A stretch of DNA of 64,000 bases from Siphonodentalium dalli (Eukaryota > Mollusca > Scaphopoda > Gadilida > Siphonodentaliidae): NCBI GenBank assembly GCA_032622095.1, contig CP136069.1, positions 88,434,958 through 88,498,957 on the forward strand. The letters are read 5' to 3'. The position numbers and the translations under genes are program-made. How positions within the stretch are numbered: position 1 is the first letter of the stretch; every line of letters begins with the position of its first letter. This document shows positions 1 through 10,322 of this stretch, one piece after another. The notes beneath the pieces are model-generated. The model was not told the origin of the DNA. It saw nothing but the letters and a program-made list of their open reading frames with translations, and did not search any database.

Positions 1-395
1 CACAGTAAGTCACAAATTGAAATTGATTGTTGTCAGAAGAAAATGATCCTCATGAGATTTGCCGATTTTAAATGAAGACAGATACATGTTAAAACTGTGT
101 TTATTTCGGTCTTTTCTCCACCATCCTAATGTGAATGTTTTTTTTCTTCAAATTCAAATTCTTTATTGGATATAACCATATTCTAGCGTTATCCAAGAAC
201 AAAATACATAAATAAATAACATCTTACATATAATCATTAATAAATTAAGACATTGATTGACTTAAAATATGCCGACATTTAGTCGCTGCCTATATATAGA
301 CTATAGTAGGATATATAGGTTTTAATACCAACCTCTTGTTAATATGTATTTACTCGTAATATGAGCTATAGCTCTATTCGTTAATTTAGTATAGA

Positions 396-1045
396 TTAAT
401 TCGAGGGCATGTTTGAGTTACGTATATCTAGGGCGTCTTTGATAAAATTACATATTTGCTTTGTTGCAGAGAAGGTTTTTGGGTTCAGCAGCATCTTGGG
501 GTTGTTTATATTTTCTCCCAGTTGAAATATGTCATATTTTCTTCTTAAGTCTTTATACATAGGACAATAGTATAAAAAGTGGATCTCGTCTTCAGTTTGT
601 TGGGTACAAAAGTTGCACAATCTGTCAGAAACGTCTTTTTTGGTCTAGTATATCTACCTATTTCAATATGTAGACCATGCATGGGCGCTAATCGTCAATT
701 TAGTTAATTCTTCTCGATTCCCCTTTGGAATGTTATATGTGAGATAGTCTTGGAGTTTAGTGATTCCATAACTTTTGCTGTAAAATAGTAGTTTACCTTC
801 ATTGAGATTTAGCATTCTTTTATAGTCATTTTCATCTTTTAAGTTATATGTAACTGTTACTAAGTTTTCTTTAGTTCCGATCCATTCATAATTGTGAGTT
901 TTTGGCCCACAAATTTCTCTATTTGAGTCAATGAATTAGCCCATGACATTTTTGGCCTGATTTTCGTAATTAGGTTATCTTCATTGAATGCCGAGATTAA
1001 TAATTTATGTCTGGTTGAGTCTCCAGATTTACTGACCTCCATCAA
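396..1045 (-). pseudogene. LINE reverse-transcriptase C-terminal remnant
   Basis: The minus strand encodes the tail of a non-LTR retrotransposon polyprotein. Reading from 1045 downward there is a stretch with KLQDYLTYNIPKG and LTISAHGLHIEIGRY, then a cysteine module CNFCTQQTEDEIHFLYYCP near 560-620. The pattern 'IS.H.L.IE.GRY ... C..C....DE.HFL..CP' is the zinc-knuckle-like end of many APE-type LINE ORF2 proteins. At least two frameshifts (around 600-690) and the absence of upstream RT motifs show it is a 5'-truncated dead copy. Clade is not assignable from this piece. Confidence 0.75.
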
Positions 1046-1540
1046 CCTCCTCTGAAATTTGAATGCTGAATTATAATGTTGAGAAAAAAGTCAATCATTA
1101 TAATGATGATATGTGACTTTAATGAAGCGCAATGTGAAGCACGCTAATATACTCGCTGTGTCGCTGTCAGGATATATACTAATTACAAGGTGATCTAATT
1201 AATAAAAGACATCGACTTACATAAATATTTTTCATATTTTAATTATCGATAGGTCTATACATAAATCAAAACAACACAACACACATTACATATGTATAGG
1301 AGTAGACTTACCCGATGGTGCTTACTCTTCCCTGGCATTTAACAACAGGTGTATGTAGGAATACTCAAAGTAGAAATTATCAACAGCTCCTAATAAATGC
1401 ACAATGCGAAATAATAAAACGATCCGAAAGTTGCCACCAGCTTTTTGGAAATGTGGCGTGATTGTTATCACGCGGGTTTTTAATACGCGGGTATATCATG
1501 TACCCGAGTTAACAAATAGACCGATCCACGGTTGATTTAA

Positions 1541-2180
1541 TTTCTTTAGGCCGCTATGGTGTGCCCAGTAATGCGGACACGATGACGTGCAGTTTTTTAT
1601 TGTTAGATCAAATTTCAATAATAATATGTTGTATTGTTGGATGGGCTCATGGGCGTATACGATGCCGCGAACGTTGTGCAATAATTTCAATGTTTGAAAA
1701 AGTCTAAGATAGTCCAGTACACATATTCGTTGACTGGACTAAGGATAATGGTGTTCAACACTGTGCACTGACACTAAAGATGAAGCACTACGGTGCACTG
1801 GCACTAAAGATGAAGCACTAAGTCAAGGTCACAGAGGTTAACCTATATATACTCCATATATTTCTTTGGGCCGCTGAGGTGTGCCCAGCAATGCGGACAT
1901 GATGACTGCAGACGGCAGTCCTTTTTTATTGTGTTAAAGTACAATAATACATGTCGTATTGTTGGATGGGTCCTCATGGCCCTTTACTATGCTACACACG
2001 TTGCTCAATACTTTCAAATGAAAAAACAAGTCTAAGATAATCCAGTACACATATTCAATAATTAAATGCCAATTAAGCGACTCAATTAACTTAAGACATG
2101 CGCGATATTTCGAGTGCATTCATTGACTGGAATAAGGATAACGGGGTTCAATACTATGTACTGACGATTTAAAGATGAAA
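1541..2180. repeat. Tandem pair of diverged ~320-bp repeats
   Basis: Two head-to-tail copies start at 1541 and 1861 with 'tttctttRggccgct.-ggtgtgcccag.aatgcggaca'. They share the later landmarks 'gtattgttggatggg' and 'agtccagtacacatattc'. Clear indels separate the copies, so the duplication is not recent. No coding potential or terminal structure is recognised. Confidence 0.7.
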
Positions 2181-2189
2181 CACTAAGTC

Positions 2190-2530
2190 AAGGTCGATTT
2201 TGTGATATCATAAATTCATTTTGTGATATCAATAAATAGAAAATGGCATAGCTGGACTACTATTAATTCAACATTTTGTGATATAATTAAAATCGAATAT
2301 AATTATTATTATGTTATCACAAAATAGTTAGCATTTCGTGATATCAATAATATCGAATAAGTGATACCACAAATTCATTTTATGATATCATAAAATCGAA
2401 AAAATCACCAAATTCTTACTTATTTTGTCATATCATATATTTGATTTTGTGATATCATATATTCATTTTGTGATATCACTTATTCGAATTTGTGATATCA
2501 CAAAACGAATTATTGATACCACAAAATAGG
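2190..2530. repeat. AT-rich satellite built on a GATATCA palindrome
   Basis: About a dozen irregularly spaced copies of tgatatca (itself palindromic), usually within 'ttttgtgatatcacaaaat'-like contexts, fill this interval. Spacing is about 20-40 bp and both orientations occur, so the tract can fold into many small cruciforms. Confidence 0.7.
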
Positions 2531-2540
2531 TAATAAATAG

Positions 2541-2799
2541 AAGAACGTAACGGCGCCCCATAGAGGACTCGTTTTCAAGTTGTGTGTGTCTCACGCGCTA
2601 AAGCTTGATATTAACCACGCCACTCACACGACATCGATTGTTTCATTATTCGACCAACGACTGGCCTACCGTAAAATTGTCGAATTCGAGGCTGTTGACA
2701 GGTCCTGTCTACATACACCGTCAAAGATTTCCATAAATAAAATACTGTTTGTGTCGTTTTTTTTCCTGCGGTGAAGCTCGTAATATAGATTCTAACATT
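2541..2799. other. Short interval, nothing recognised
   Basis: No gene, repeat relationship or RNA gene is recognised here. A 64-codon open frame at 2580-2774 has no family resemblance. Confidence 0.4.
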
Positions 2800-2936
2800 T
2801 TAAGGTACGGGCGGCGTTGGCGGTGGGTATGCTGTTAAAATATTCAGCTCCGTCAAAAACCGTCATAAACAGAAAGAATAGTAAAATGTAGACAGACTTT
2901 GTTCTTATACCAATCAGAAATATGGCATAAACCAGG
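2800..2936 (+). mobile_element. Truncated left end of the TTAA/AGGTACGG MITE
   Basis: Starts ttaaggtacggg and continues with 'ccgtcataaacagaaagaa' and 'aaaatgtagacagac', matching the left part of the complete MITE at 22442-22936. The copy is cut off where the poly-G repeat begins at 2935. Confidence 0.7.
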
Positions 2937-3215
2937 GGGGGGGGGTAGTAAATAATTTGCAGGAAGGTATGCCGGGGTGGTGTGTGACCCGAGGGGGGGG
3001 GGGGGGGGGGGGGAGACGTGTTTTTTTTACACCCTCATGCAATTTTTTGACTGAAGACCTTTTGTGCCCTTATATGACATTTGTAACAGTTTAAAACATA
3101 TTATAAGAATTTATAACTGCAAAAAAACACCATATTTATGTTACTGGGACCTCATATGGGCCTTAGTAGAGATGACATTGAGCTATATGGCATGTTGCAT
3201 ATAAATTTATTGGAT
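2935..3215 (+). repeat. G-run dispersed repeat, copy 1
   Basis: Two uninterrupted G runs (2935-2945 and 2993-3013) bracket 'ggtagtaaataatttgc' and 'ggaaggtatgccgggg'. A conserved tail follows ('acaccctcatgcaattttt', 'ttactgggacctcatatggg', 'atggcatgttgcata'). The same order is seen at 25206-25460, so this is a dispersed family. The G runs could form G-quadruplexes. Confidence 0.75.
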
Positions 3216-3382
3216 TGAATGATGGCCAAAAATTCCAATACATAATGCAAAATAACGAGCCTCATACATGCAACATAATCTGCAACATGGTCCGGACATT
3301 TTTCAAAGAAAGGTCAGATTCTGCTGATATAATAATGAAATAGTTACTGCAGTATATGTATTATGTTGAATCATTGTTGACA

Positions 3383-3817
3383 TCTCATATATATTTTGAA
3401 GACCTCTGTCTGTCTGTCTGTCTGTATGTCTGTCAGTATGTCATTTATACAAATCTACGATTCTCGACCTATCGGGACGAAACTTGGTACGTGTGTGTAG
3501 TTTGACCAGGCGGTCGTCGTTGTCGTATTGGCGAGCCCGTGCGGCGCCCGCTTCGCGCATGCGCAGACGAGATCTCGGAAACTGGTGGAGCTATCGACTT
3601 GAAATTTGCTATGTGAATGTATCTTGCCCTTGATACGAATTTTATCGGGTCGCCGAGCACGTGCGACGCCAGCTCCGTGCATGCGGAGACCAGATCTCGG
3701 AAACGGGTAGAGCTGTCGACTTGAAATTTGGTTTTTGAATAGCGTCGGGCTGGGTAGAGCTATCGACTTGAAATTTGGTTTTTGAATAGCCCGGACAACG
3801 TCGGGCTCATCGGCTAG
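3383..3817 (+). mobile_element. Helitron 1, type A
   Basis: Starts TCTCATATATATTTTGAAG, then a tctg microsatellite (3410-3440). The body has 'gagctatcgacttgaaatttg' segments. It ends with the stem cccgga-caacg-tcgggc followed by tcatcggCTAG. The host base before it is A. Confidence 0.8.
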
Positions 3818-4186
3818 TCTCATATATATTTTGAAGACCTCTGTATGTTTGTCTGTATGTCTGTCATTTATACAAATCTACGATTCTCGACCGATCGGGA
3901 CGAAACTTGGTACGTGTGTGTAGTTTGACCAGGCGGTCGTCGTTGTCGTATTGACGAGCCCGTGCGGCGCCCGCTTCGCGCAGACCAGATCTCGAAAACG
4001 GGTGGAGCTATCGACTTGAAATTTGGTATATGAATGTATCTTGTCCCGGATACGAATTTTATCGGGTCGCCGAGCCCGTGCGACGCCAGCTTCGCGCATG
4101 CGCAGACCAGATCTCGGAAACGGGTGGAGCTATCGACTTGAAATTTGGTTTTAAATAGCCCGGACAACATCGGGCTCATCGGCTAG
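3818..4186 (+). mobile_element. Helitron 2, type A
   Basis: Same architecture as its left neighbour: TCTCATATATATTTTGAAG start, gtctgt microsatellite, body of the ~122-bp repeat, terminal cccggacaacatcgggc hairpin and CTAG. It is shorter by about one internal repeat segment. Confidence 0.8.
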
Positions 4187-4915
4187 TCTATTATATATTT
4201 TGGAAGATCTGTTTGTTTGTGTGTAATCGATGAACTCGAAAACGGTCGACCCGATTTCGATGAAACTTGGTACGTGGGGCCATTTTCGGCCGGGGGGGGG
4301 GGGACACAGGCCAATTAATTTACCCGTACGACGTGACCTTGACCTCGAAATCGGTCATTTCAAGGTCAAACGCCCGAATATCACGGGATTTCGATGAAAC
4401 TTGGTTTGTGGGGGTCCTTTCGTATGGGGAGTCTCATAATCATATTCATTTGCCCGTGCGACGTGACCTTGACCTTGAAATCGGGTCAATTCAAGGTCAA
4501 ATCGCGAATTTTGATGGGATTTCGACGAAATTTGATACGTGGGGTTACTTTTGTCCACTGAGTGTTTTGGACGAGTCGTGTCCCCGACCTGACCTTGACC
4601 TTCAAAATGATCATTTCAGTGAAATCGGTTATTTCAAGGTCAAACGCCAGAATAACACGGGATTCCGATGAAAATTAGTGTCTAGGGATACTTTCCCATG
4701 GGGAGTCCCATAATCCTATTCATTTGCCCGTGCGACGAGACCTTGACATTGAAGGTCAAATCGGGTATAACCGGATGGATTTCGACGGGCACGTTTGTCG
4801 GGTACTTTTGTCCGGGCAGTGTTTTGGACTGGTCAAATCGTGACCCCACTTGACCTTGACCTTCAAAATGGACAATTCAAGGTCAAAGCCCGGACGAAGT
4901 CGGGTCACCTTCTAG
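4187..4915 (+). mobile_element. Helitron 3, type B, rich in TCAAGGTCA sites
   Basis: Starts TCTATTATATATTTTGGAAG, then a gtttgtgtg microsatellite and 'gatgaactcgaaaacgg'. The body is a set of ~120-bp segments, each 'gatttcgatgaaacttggt...cgtgcgacgtgaccttgacctt'. It ends in the cccggacgaagtcggg hairpin and CTAG. At least seven TGACCTTGA or TCAAGGTCA 9-mers are visible. Confidence 0.8.
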
Positions 4916-6218
4916 TCTATACTATATATTTTGAGACTTCCGTATATATGTACTTTATAGAATCGAAAACGGCTGGCTCGATTGAGTTCAAACTTCCCAT
5001 CTAAGGGTAAAAACCCACGAACACCGTAGTTGTCACGTTTTGGAGAAGCTCTGAGCACCCTCTATCCACTCCCAAATCACCACAAAAGCACGGCGTGGGT
5101 TAATCAAGTGATTATTTAATGAGCGTTTGTTTTTGACGCATCGCTATAAAGAGCGTCTGTTTACCATTCAACGTTATTAGCATCTGCAGAGAGATATACG
5201 GGAACATTGAGTGGTTTCCTATGCGGGGGAGATTTATTGGATGCCATAGTACTCTTACAACATCATTGTTATAGTATGTATGACAATTAGGTCAGGGCTG
5301 GGGGGGGGGGGGTAGTTATAGGCATAATGCTTCTCAGAAATCCCGGTTACAAACCAACACTCACAATTTCGTATTTACGCAAACGTATACGGGAACAAGT
5401 GCTTTCCTATTTTTAGAACGCAACACATGATACCAAACAAAATTACGTCGCGTTGGTGATGGCGTTCACGACCGGATTAATTGACTGTCCGCTCTTTGCG
5501 AGGATGGGGTTCGCGACGGGATTAACTTTGCGGGGACTATTGACCATCTCGTAAGGGTGGACAACCTCTGTCAGGGGCTGCTCAATGGCCACGTGCAGGT
5601 TAAATAAAATCATACCTCTTCTGGGTCTGGGCGTGTATAGACATGAGCGTGTTGTGTTCCTAAGAACGCGGAGCGTGTTGTGTTCCTAAGAACGCGGATC
5701 GGGTAAGTTTTTCCGCCCTAGGTGAGCTCAAACTTCGTATATAAGTGAAAAAACACACGGGGATCGTCGACGTCGCATTGTGTGAAACATTCTTATGTCT
5801 GTCGTTCCTAGGAACGGGGGAATTTTTCATCGGGTCAGTCTTAACCTTCAAACGGGTACCCACAAATTATATATTGTGACCCCGACATGACCTTGACCTT
5901 GAAAATGATCAATTCAAGGTCAAATCGGGTAAAATATTGAAAAACCCAATATCGTTCCTAGGAAGGGGGGATTTCATCGGGTAAATTTTTCCGCCAGAAA
6001 CAAAAAATAAAAAAATTCAGAAAAAAAATATATTACATTTAAAAAACATTAAATTAATATTAAAAAATAAACATGTCATAAAATGTCATGTTTCGGAAAA
6101 AAATTCAGAAAAAATATATATTACATTTAAAAAACATTAAATTAATATTAAAAAAATAAACATGTCATAAAATGTCATGTTTCTGACAAACGCCGCCGGT
6201 GGCGGGCTAACCTGCTAG
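4916..6218 (+). mobile_element. Helitron 4, long divergent member with unrelated internal DNA
   Basis: Begins TCTATACTATATATTTTGAG and ends after the hairpin ccgccggtggcgg with CTAG at 6215-6218, so both ends differ from its neighbours. About 700 bp (5020-5740) is not related to type A or B and may be captured or replaced sequence. It includes two 25-bp direct copies with the palindrome gttcctaagaac near 5650-5700, plus related gttcctaggaac sites near 5805 and 5952. It could also be two nested elements. Confidence 0.6.
6010..6185. repeat. 88-bp unit duplicated in tandem inside Helitron 4
   Basis: The motif attcag recurs at 6015 and 6103, and the following ~80 bp are nearly identical, including 'acatttaaaaaacattaaa' and a small inverted repeat in 'acatgtcataaaatgtcatg'. 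Strongly A-rich. Confidence 0.85.
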
Positions 6219-6931
6219 TATTTTGGAAGATCTGTGTGTGTGTGTGTGTTCGCGATGAACTCGAAAACGGCCGACCCGATTTCGATAAAACTTGGTATGT
6301 GGGGGTATTTTCGGCCGGGGGTAACATATGACTATTAATTTGCCCGTGCGACGTGACCTTGACCTTGAAATCGGGTAATTTCAAGGTCAAACGGCAGAAT
6401 TTCACGGGATTTCGATGAAACTTGGTATGTGGGGGTACCTTCGGCCGGAGAGTGGCATAAACCTATTAATTTGCCCGTGCGACGTGACCTTGACCTTGAA
6501 ATCGGGTCATTTCAAGGTCAAACGCCGGAATATCACGGGATTTCGATTAAACCTTGTATGTGGGGGTACTTTCGAGTGGGGAGTCTCATAAGCCTATTCA
6601 TTTGCCCGTGCGACGTGACCTTGAAATCGATTCAATTCAAGGTCAAATCGCGATTTTGATGGGATTTTCACGAAATTTCATACATATGGTTACTTTTGTC
6701 CTCTGAGTGTTCTGGACGGGTTAAATCGTGACCCCGACCTGACCTTGACCTTCAAAATGATCAATTCAAGGTCAAATCTCGTAAAACAGGATGGATTTCG
6801 ACGGGTACTTTTGTCAGGTACTTTTGTCCGGGGAGTGTTTTGGACGGGTCAAATCGTTACCCCAACTGACGTTGACCTTCAAAATTGTCAATTCAAGGTC
6901 AAAGCCCGGACGAAGTCGGGTCACCTTCTAG
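6219..6931 (+). mobile_element. Helitron 5, type B, 5' end shortened
   Basis: Follows CTAG directly but starts tattttggaagatctg, lacking the first ~8 bases of the type B end. A pure gt microsatellite follows. Body as in Helitron 3, with repeated TGACCTTGA and TCAAGGTCA pairs. Ends cccggacgaagtcggg...CTAG. Confidence 0.75.
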
Positions 6932-7483
6932 TCTATTATATATTTTGGAAGATCTGTGTGTCTGTGTGTCTGTGTGTGTGTTCGCGATGAACTCGAAAAC
7001 GGCCGACCCGATTTCGATGAAACTTGGTACGTGGGGGTATTTTCGGCCGGGGAGTGACATAGGCATATTAATTTGTCCGTGCGACGTGACCTTGACCTTG
7101 AAATCGGGTCATTTCAAGGTCAAACGCCCGAATATCACGGGATTTCGATGAAAATAGTGTCTAGGGATACTTCCGTATGGGGAATCTTATAAGCCTATTA
7201 ATTTGCCCGTGCGACGTGACATTGACCTTGAAATCGGATCAATTCAAGGTCAAATAGCGAATTTTGATGGGATTTCGACGAAATTTGATACATAGGGTTA
7301 CTTTTGTCCACTGAGTGTGGTCGGTGACCCCGACCTGACCTTGACCTTCAAAATGATTAATTCAAGGTCAAATCGGGTAAAACCCCACCTTGACCTTCAA
7401 AATGGACAATTCAAGGTCAAATCGCGCAATTCGCCGAAAAGCAGAGGGGAAACAGCCCGGACGAAGTCGGGTCCACCTGCTAG
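6932..7483 (+). mobile_element. Helitron 6, type B
   Basis: Complete type B start TCTATTATATATTTTGGAAG, gtgtct microsatellite, 'gatgaactcgaaaacggcc', then the nuclear-receptor-like segments. Its 3' part has 'caattcgccgaaaagcagag', then the cccggacgaagtcggg hairpin and CTAG. Confidence 0.8.
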
Positions 7484-8127
7484 TCTCATATATATTTTGA
7501 AGACATCTGTTTGTTTGTTTGTCTGTTTGTCTGTATGTTTGTCTGTATGTATGTCATTTATACAAATCTACGATTCTCGACCGATCGGGACGAAACTTGG
7601 TACCTGTGTGTAGTTTGACCAGGCGGTCGTCCTTGTCGTATTGGCGAGCCCATGCGACGCCCGTGCAGCGCATACGCAGACGAGATCTCGGAAACGGGTG
7701 GAGCTATCGACTTGAAATTTGGTATGTGAATGTATCTTGCCCCGGATACGAATTTTATCGGGTCGCCGAGTCCGTGCGACGCCAGCTTCGCGCATGCGCA
7801 GACGAGATCTCGGAAACGGGTGAAGCTATCGACTTCAAATTTGGTATGTGAATGTATCTTGCCCCGGATACGAATTTTATCGGGTCGCCGAGCCCGTGCG
7901 ACGCCAGCTTCGCGCATGCGCAGACCAGATCTCGGAAACGGGTGGAGCTATCGACTTGAAATTTGCTATGTGAATGTATCTTGCCCCGGATAAGAATTTT
8001 ATCGGGTCGCCGAGCCCGTGCAACGCCAGCTTCGCGCATGCGCAGACCAGATCTCGGAAACGGGTGGAGCTATCGACTTGAAATTTGGTTTTTGAATAGC
8101 CCGGACAACGTCGGGCTCATCGGCTAG
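7484..8127 (+). mobile_element. Helitron 7, type A, with a 122-bp internal minisatellite
   Basis: TCTCATATATATTTTGAAG start and gtttgtctg microsatellite. The body carries about 3.5 units of a 122-bp repeat. It ends with cccggacaacgtcgggc and CTAG. It is longer than Helitrons 1 and 2 because it has more repeat units. Confidence 0.8.
7676..8095. repeat. 122-bp minisatellite in Helitron 7
   Basis: The landmark cagac.agatctcggaaac recurs with an exact 122-bp period (landmark positions 7681, 7803, 7925 and 8047). Each unit contains 'gagctatcgacttgaaattt', 'gaattttatcgggtcgccga' and the palindromic 'gcgcatgcgc'. A 122-bp period is not a multiple of three, so the long frames read through it are not proteins. 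Confidence 0.9.
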
Positions 8128-8924
8128 TCTATTATATATTTTGGGAAATCTGTGTGTCTGTCTGTGTGTCTGTCTGTTCGCGATGGACTCGAAAACTGCC
8201 GAGCCGATTTCGATGAAACTTGGTATGTGGGGGTACTTTCGGCCATGGAGTGGCATGGGCCTGTTCATTTGCCCGTGCGACGTGACCTTGACCTTGAAAT
8301 CGGTTCATTTCAAGGTCGAACGCCCGAGTATCACGGGATTTCGATGAAAATTAGTGTCTGGGGATACTTTCGTATGGGGAGTGTCGTAAGCCTGTTCGTT
8401 TGTCCGTGCGACGTGACCTTGAAATCGGGTCGATTCAAGGTTATATCGCGAATTTTGATGGGATTTCGACGAAATTTGATACGTGGGGTTACTTTTGTCC
8501 ACTGTTTTGGACGGGTCGAGTAGTGACCCCGACCTGACCTTGACCTTCAAAATGATCAATTCGAGGTCAAATCGGGTAAAACCGGATGGATTTCCACGGG
8601 TACTTTTGTCGGGTACTTTTGTCCGGGCAGTGTTTTGGGCGGGTCAAATCGTGACCCCACCTAACCTTGACCTTCATAATGGACAATTCAAGGTCAAATT
8701 GCGCAATTCGCCGAAAATCAGAGGGGAAACAGTCCGGACGAAGTCGGGTCCACCTGCTACAGCCGGACGAAGCAATTCGCCGAAAAACAGAGGGGAAAAT
8801 CGTCAAATCGCGCAATTCGCCGAAAAGCAGAGGGGAAACAGCCCGGACAATTCAAGGTCAAATCGCGCAATTCGCCGAAAAGCAGTGGGGAAACAGCCCG
8901 GACGAAGTCGGGTCCACCTGCTAG
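8128..8924 (+). mobile_element. Helitron 8, type B, last of the array
   Basis: TCTATTATATATTTTGGG start and gtctgtctg microsatellite, then a TGACCTTGA/TCAAGGTCA body. An internal degenerate terminus (hairpin near 8731, 'ctgctac' instead of CTAG) is followed by three more short units before the true end at 8921-8924. The host base after it is T. Confidence 0.8.
8699..8900. repeat. Short tandem units near the 3' end of Helitron 8
   Basis: The segment 'caattcgccgaaaa.cag.ggggaaa' is repeated four times (about 8704, 8773, 8812 and 8867). It marks repeated copying of the 3'-terminal region, including partial terminal hairpins. Confidence 0.75.
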
Positions 8925-8997
8925 TTGTTATATATATTTGTTATTTTGACATCGGTCTCGTGTGGACGCGTTATGTCATTAAACTATCTATCTATCT

Positions 8998-9645
8998 ATG
9001 GGGCGGTGGGTTGAAAAACATTCCTTCCCGACACCCTTCGGAAAGTAGATTGGAGAAATGAAAACTGAAATAAATAAACTTGTCTTGATGTAACTAAATC
9101 CAAGATCATTGTGTGCATGGAAAAAGAGCGAGCAACTGTCTCAAACATTAATGTGACTATCAATGGCTAGAATATAACTGTCATCACACTGTCCATCAGT
9201 GCATCAAGCCAATCAGTGAAATAATTAGATGTCTATCAACTCATATCTGTTACTCTCACAACACCTAAAATATCCAAGTCTGGCATAGTGACTGTTTGTC
9301 ATTTATTATAACAGAGGTTGCTCCAGTAGACTAACAAAAGTGTTAAGGCATACTGCTAGATAATGGGCTAATCGGGAAATGGTTAGAAATAATGTAATTG
9401 TGTGTATCCTGTACATTGACCAAAGTTTGCATATATAAGTAAACTTTCCTGATGTAACTAATGCCTAGATCATTGTGTGCATGTAAAAAGAGCGAGCAAC
9501 TGTCTCAAACATTAATGTGACTATCAGTGGGTAGAAAATATCTGTCATCCGTGCATCAAGCCAATCAGTTATATGCATGTCATCAGATGATCTCTCACTA
9601 GACCGAACGTATCCAAGTCTGGTATAGTGCTGTGACTGCTTGTCA
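8998..9645 (+). repeat. ~370-bp tandem repeat, first unit and start of second
   Basis: Unit landmarks 'gatcattgtgtgcatg', 'gagcgagcaactgtctcaaa' and 'catcaagccaatcagt' occur near 9107-9225 and again near 9470-9570. A related pair is at 25461-26028. The leader 'gggcggtgggttgaaaaaca' is shared with 25461. The second unit is interrupted by a Helitron at 9646. Confidence 0.75.
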
Positions 9646-10031
9646 TCTATATATATATAAACGAGTAAGACATGTCCAGGTTTTTCTCTCAGACCCATGG
9701 ACCGAGTTCAACCAAATTCGGTGTGGTGACTCTGGGTACCCTGGCGGATGTTCTAATGGTGTTAGTTTTTCAAAAAAAAATTATTAAAAAAAATTTAAAT
9801 AAAATTGGTTTTGTTAAATTGAGCAAGGAATTCAATTTAAAAAAAAATATATTAAAACAATATATATATATCAAAATGTTTCAATGACCAAATGTGCTTG
9901 AAGCGCACAAAGGGGCCGCCGCTAAATGAAGGCTCTGTCTCAGATCAAAATGTTTGCGAAGTTCCACAAAGGGGGCCACAGGTATCTCCGATGCTGAATA
10001 TAGGCTCCCAAAGGGAGCCTGTTTCAGCTAG
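9646..10031 (+). mobile_element. Helitron, type C, with an identifiable empty site
   Basis: Starts TCTATATATATATAAACGAG and ends with the perfect stem ggctccc-aaa-gggagcc followed by tgtttcagCTAG. The flanking bases are A9645 and T10032. Uninterrupted copies of the host repeat read 'gactgtttgtcatttatta' at about 9290 and 25727. Here the same sequence is split after '..cttgtca' and resumes '...ttgctccagtagactaa'. That is the expected A/T insertion without target duplication. The type C 3' half recurs at 34090-34291. Confidence 0.85.
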
Positions 10032-10322
10032 TCTAGTATAATAGAAGAAAGTTGCTCCAGTAGACTAATATAAGTGGTATGGAATATGTTAGATAATGGG
10101 CTTGTTGACAGACTAATTAGGAAATAGTTAGAAATTATGAAATTTTGTGTATTCTGCACAATGACCTAGGTTTACAGATGATCAGCAATTTATAAAACAT
10201 TTTTTTTCAATTAAAACAGCTTCTGAAACAGGTTAAACTGTTTGAACTAACTGAGATCAATCCCAGTCACATGAGTGATATCAGTAGAGTTTTATGCGAT
10301 TTTAGACCAATTTTTGTTAAAT
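10032..10322 (+). repeat. Remainder of the ~370-bp repeat unit after the Helitron
   Basis: Continues the interrupted unit ('ttgctccagtagactaat', 'gataatgggct', 'tagttagaaat', 'tgtgtattctg') into 'acagcttctgaaacaggtta' and 'cccagtcacatgagtgat'. It is matched closely by 34292-34573. Confidence 0.75.

Larger units (their letters stand above)
3383..8924 (+). mobile_element. Array of eight head-to-tail non-autonomous Helitrons (HINE-like)
   Basis: Seven internal junctions have the form ...hairpin-(C/T)(A/T)CC..GCTAG|TCT(C/A)..ATATATTTTG. Helitrons begin TC, end CTRR a few bases after a GC-rich hairpin, and insert between A and T without target duplication. Here the array is preceded by A3382 and followed by T8925, and each 3' end carries a GTCGGG-type hairpin before CTAG. 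Two subfamilies alternate: type A (TCTCATATATATTTTGAAG start) and type B (TCTATTATATATTTTGG start). No Rep/helicase coding sequence is present, so all copies are non-autonomous. The many open frames here are by-products of the internal repeats. Confidence 0.8.

Noticed and set aside
3455-8347. Many overlapping open frames (70-190 codons) with repeated peptide motifs across the Helitron array
   Set aside because: They follow the 122-bp and ~120-bp repeats in several frames and both strands, shift with unit length, and have no family resemblance.
8981-9000. Short tcta microsatellite as a functional site
   Set aside because: Only about three repeats; no support for a role.
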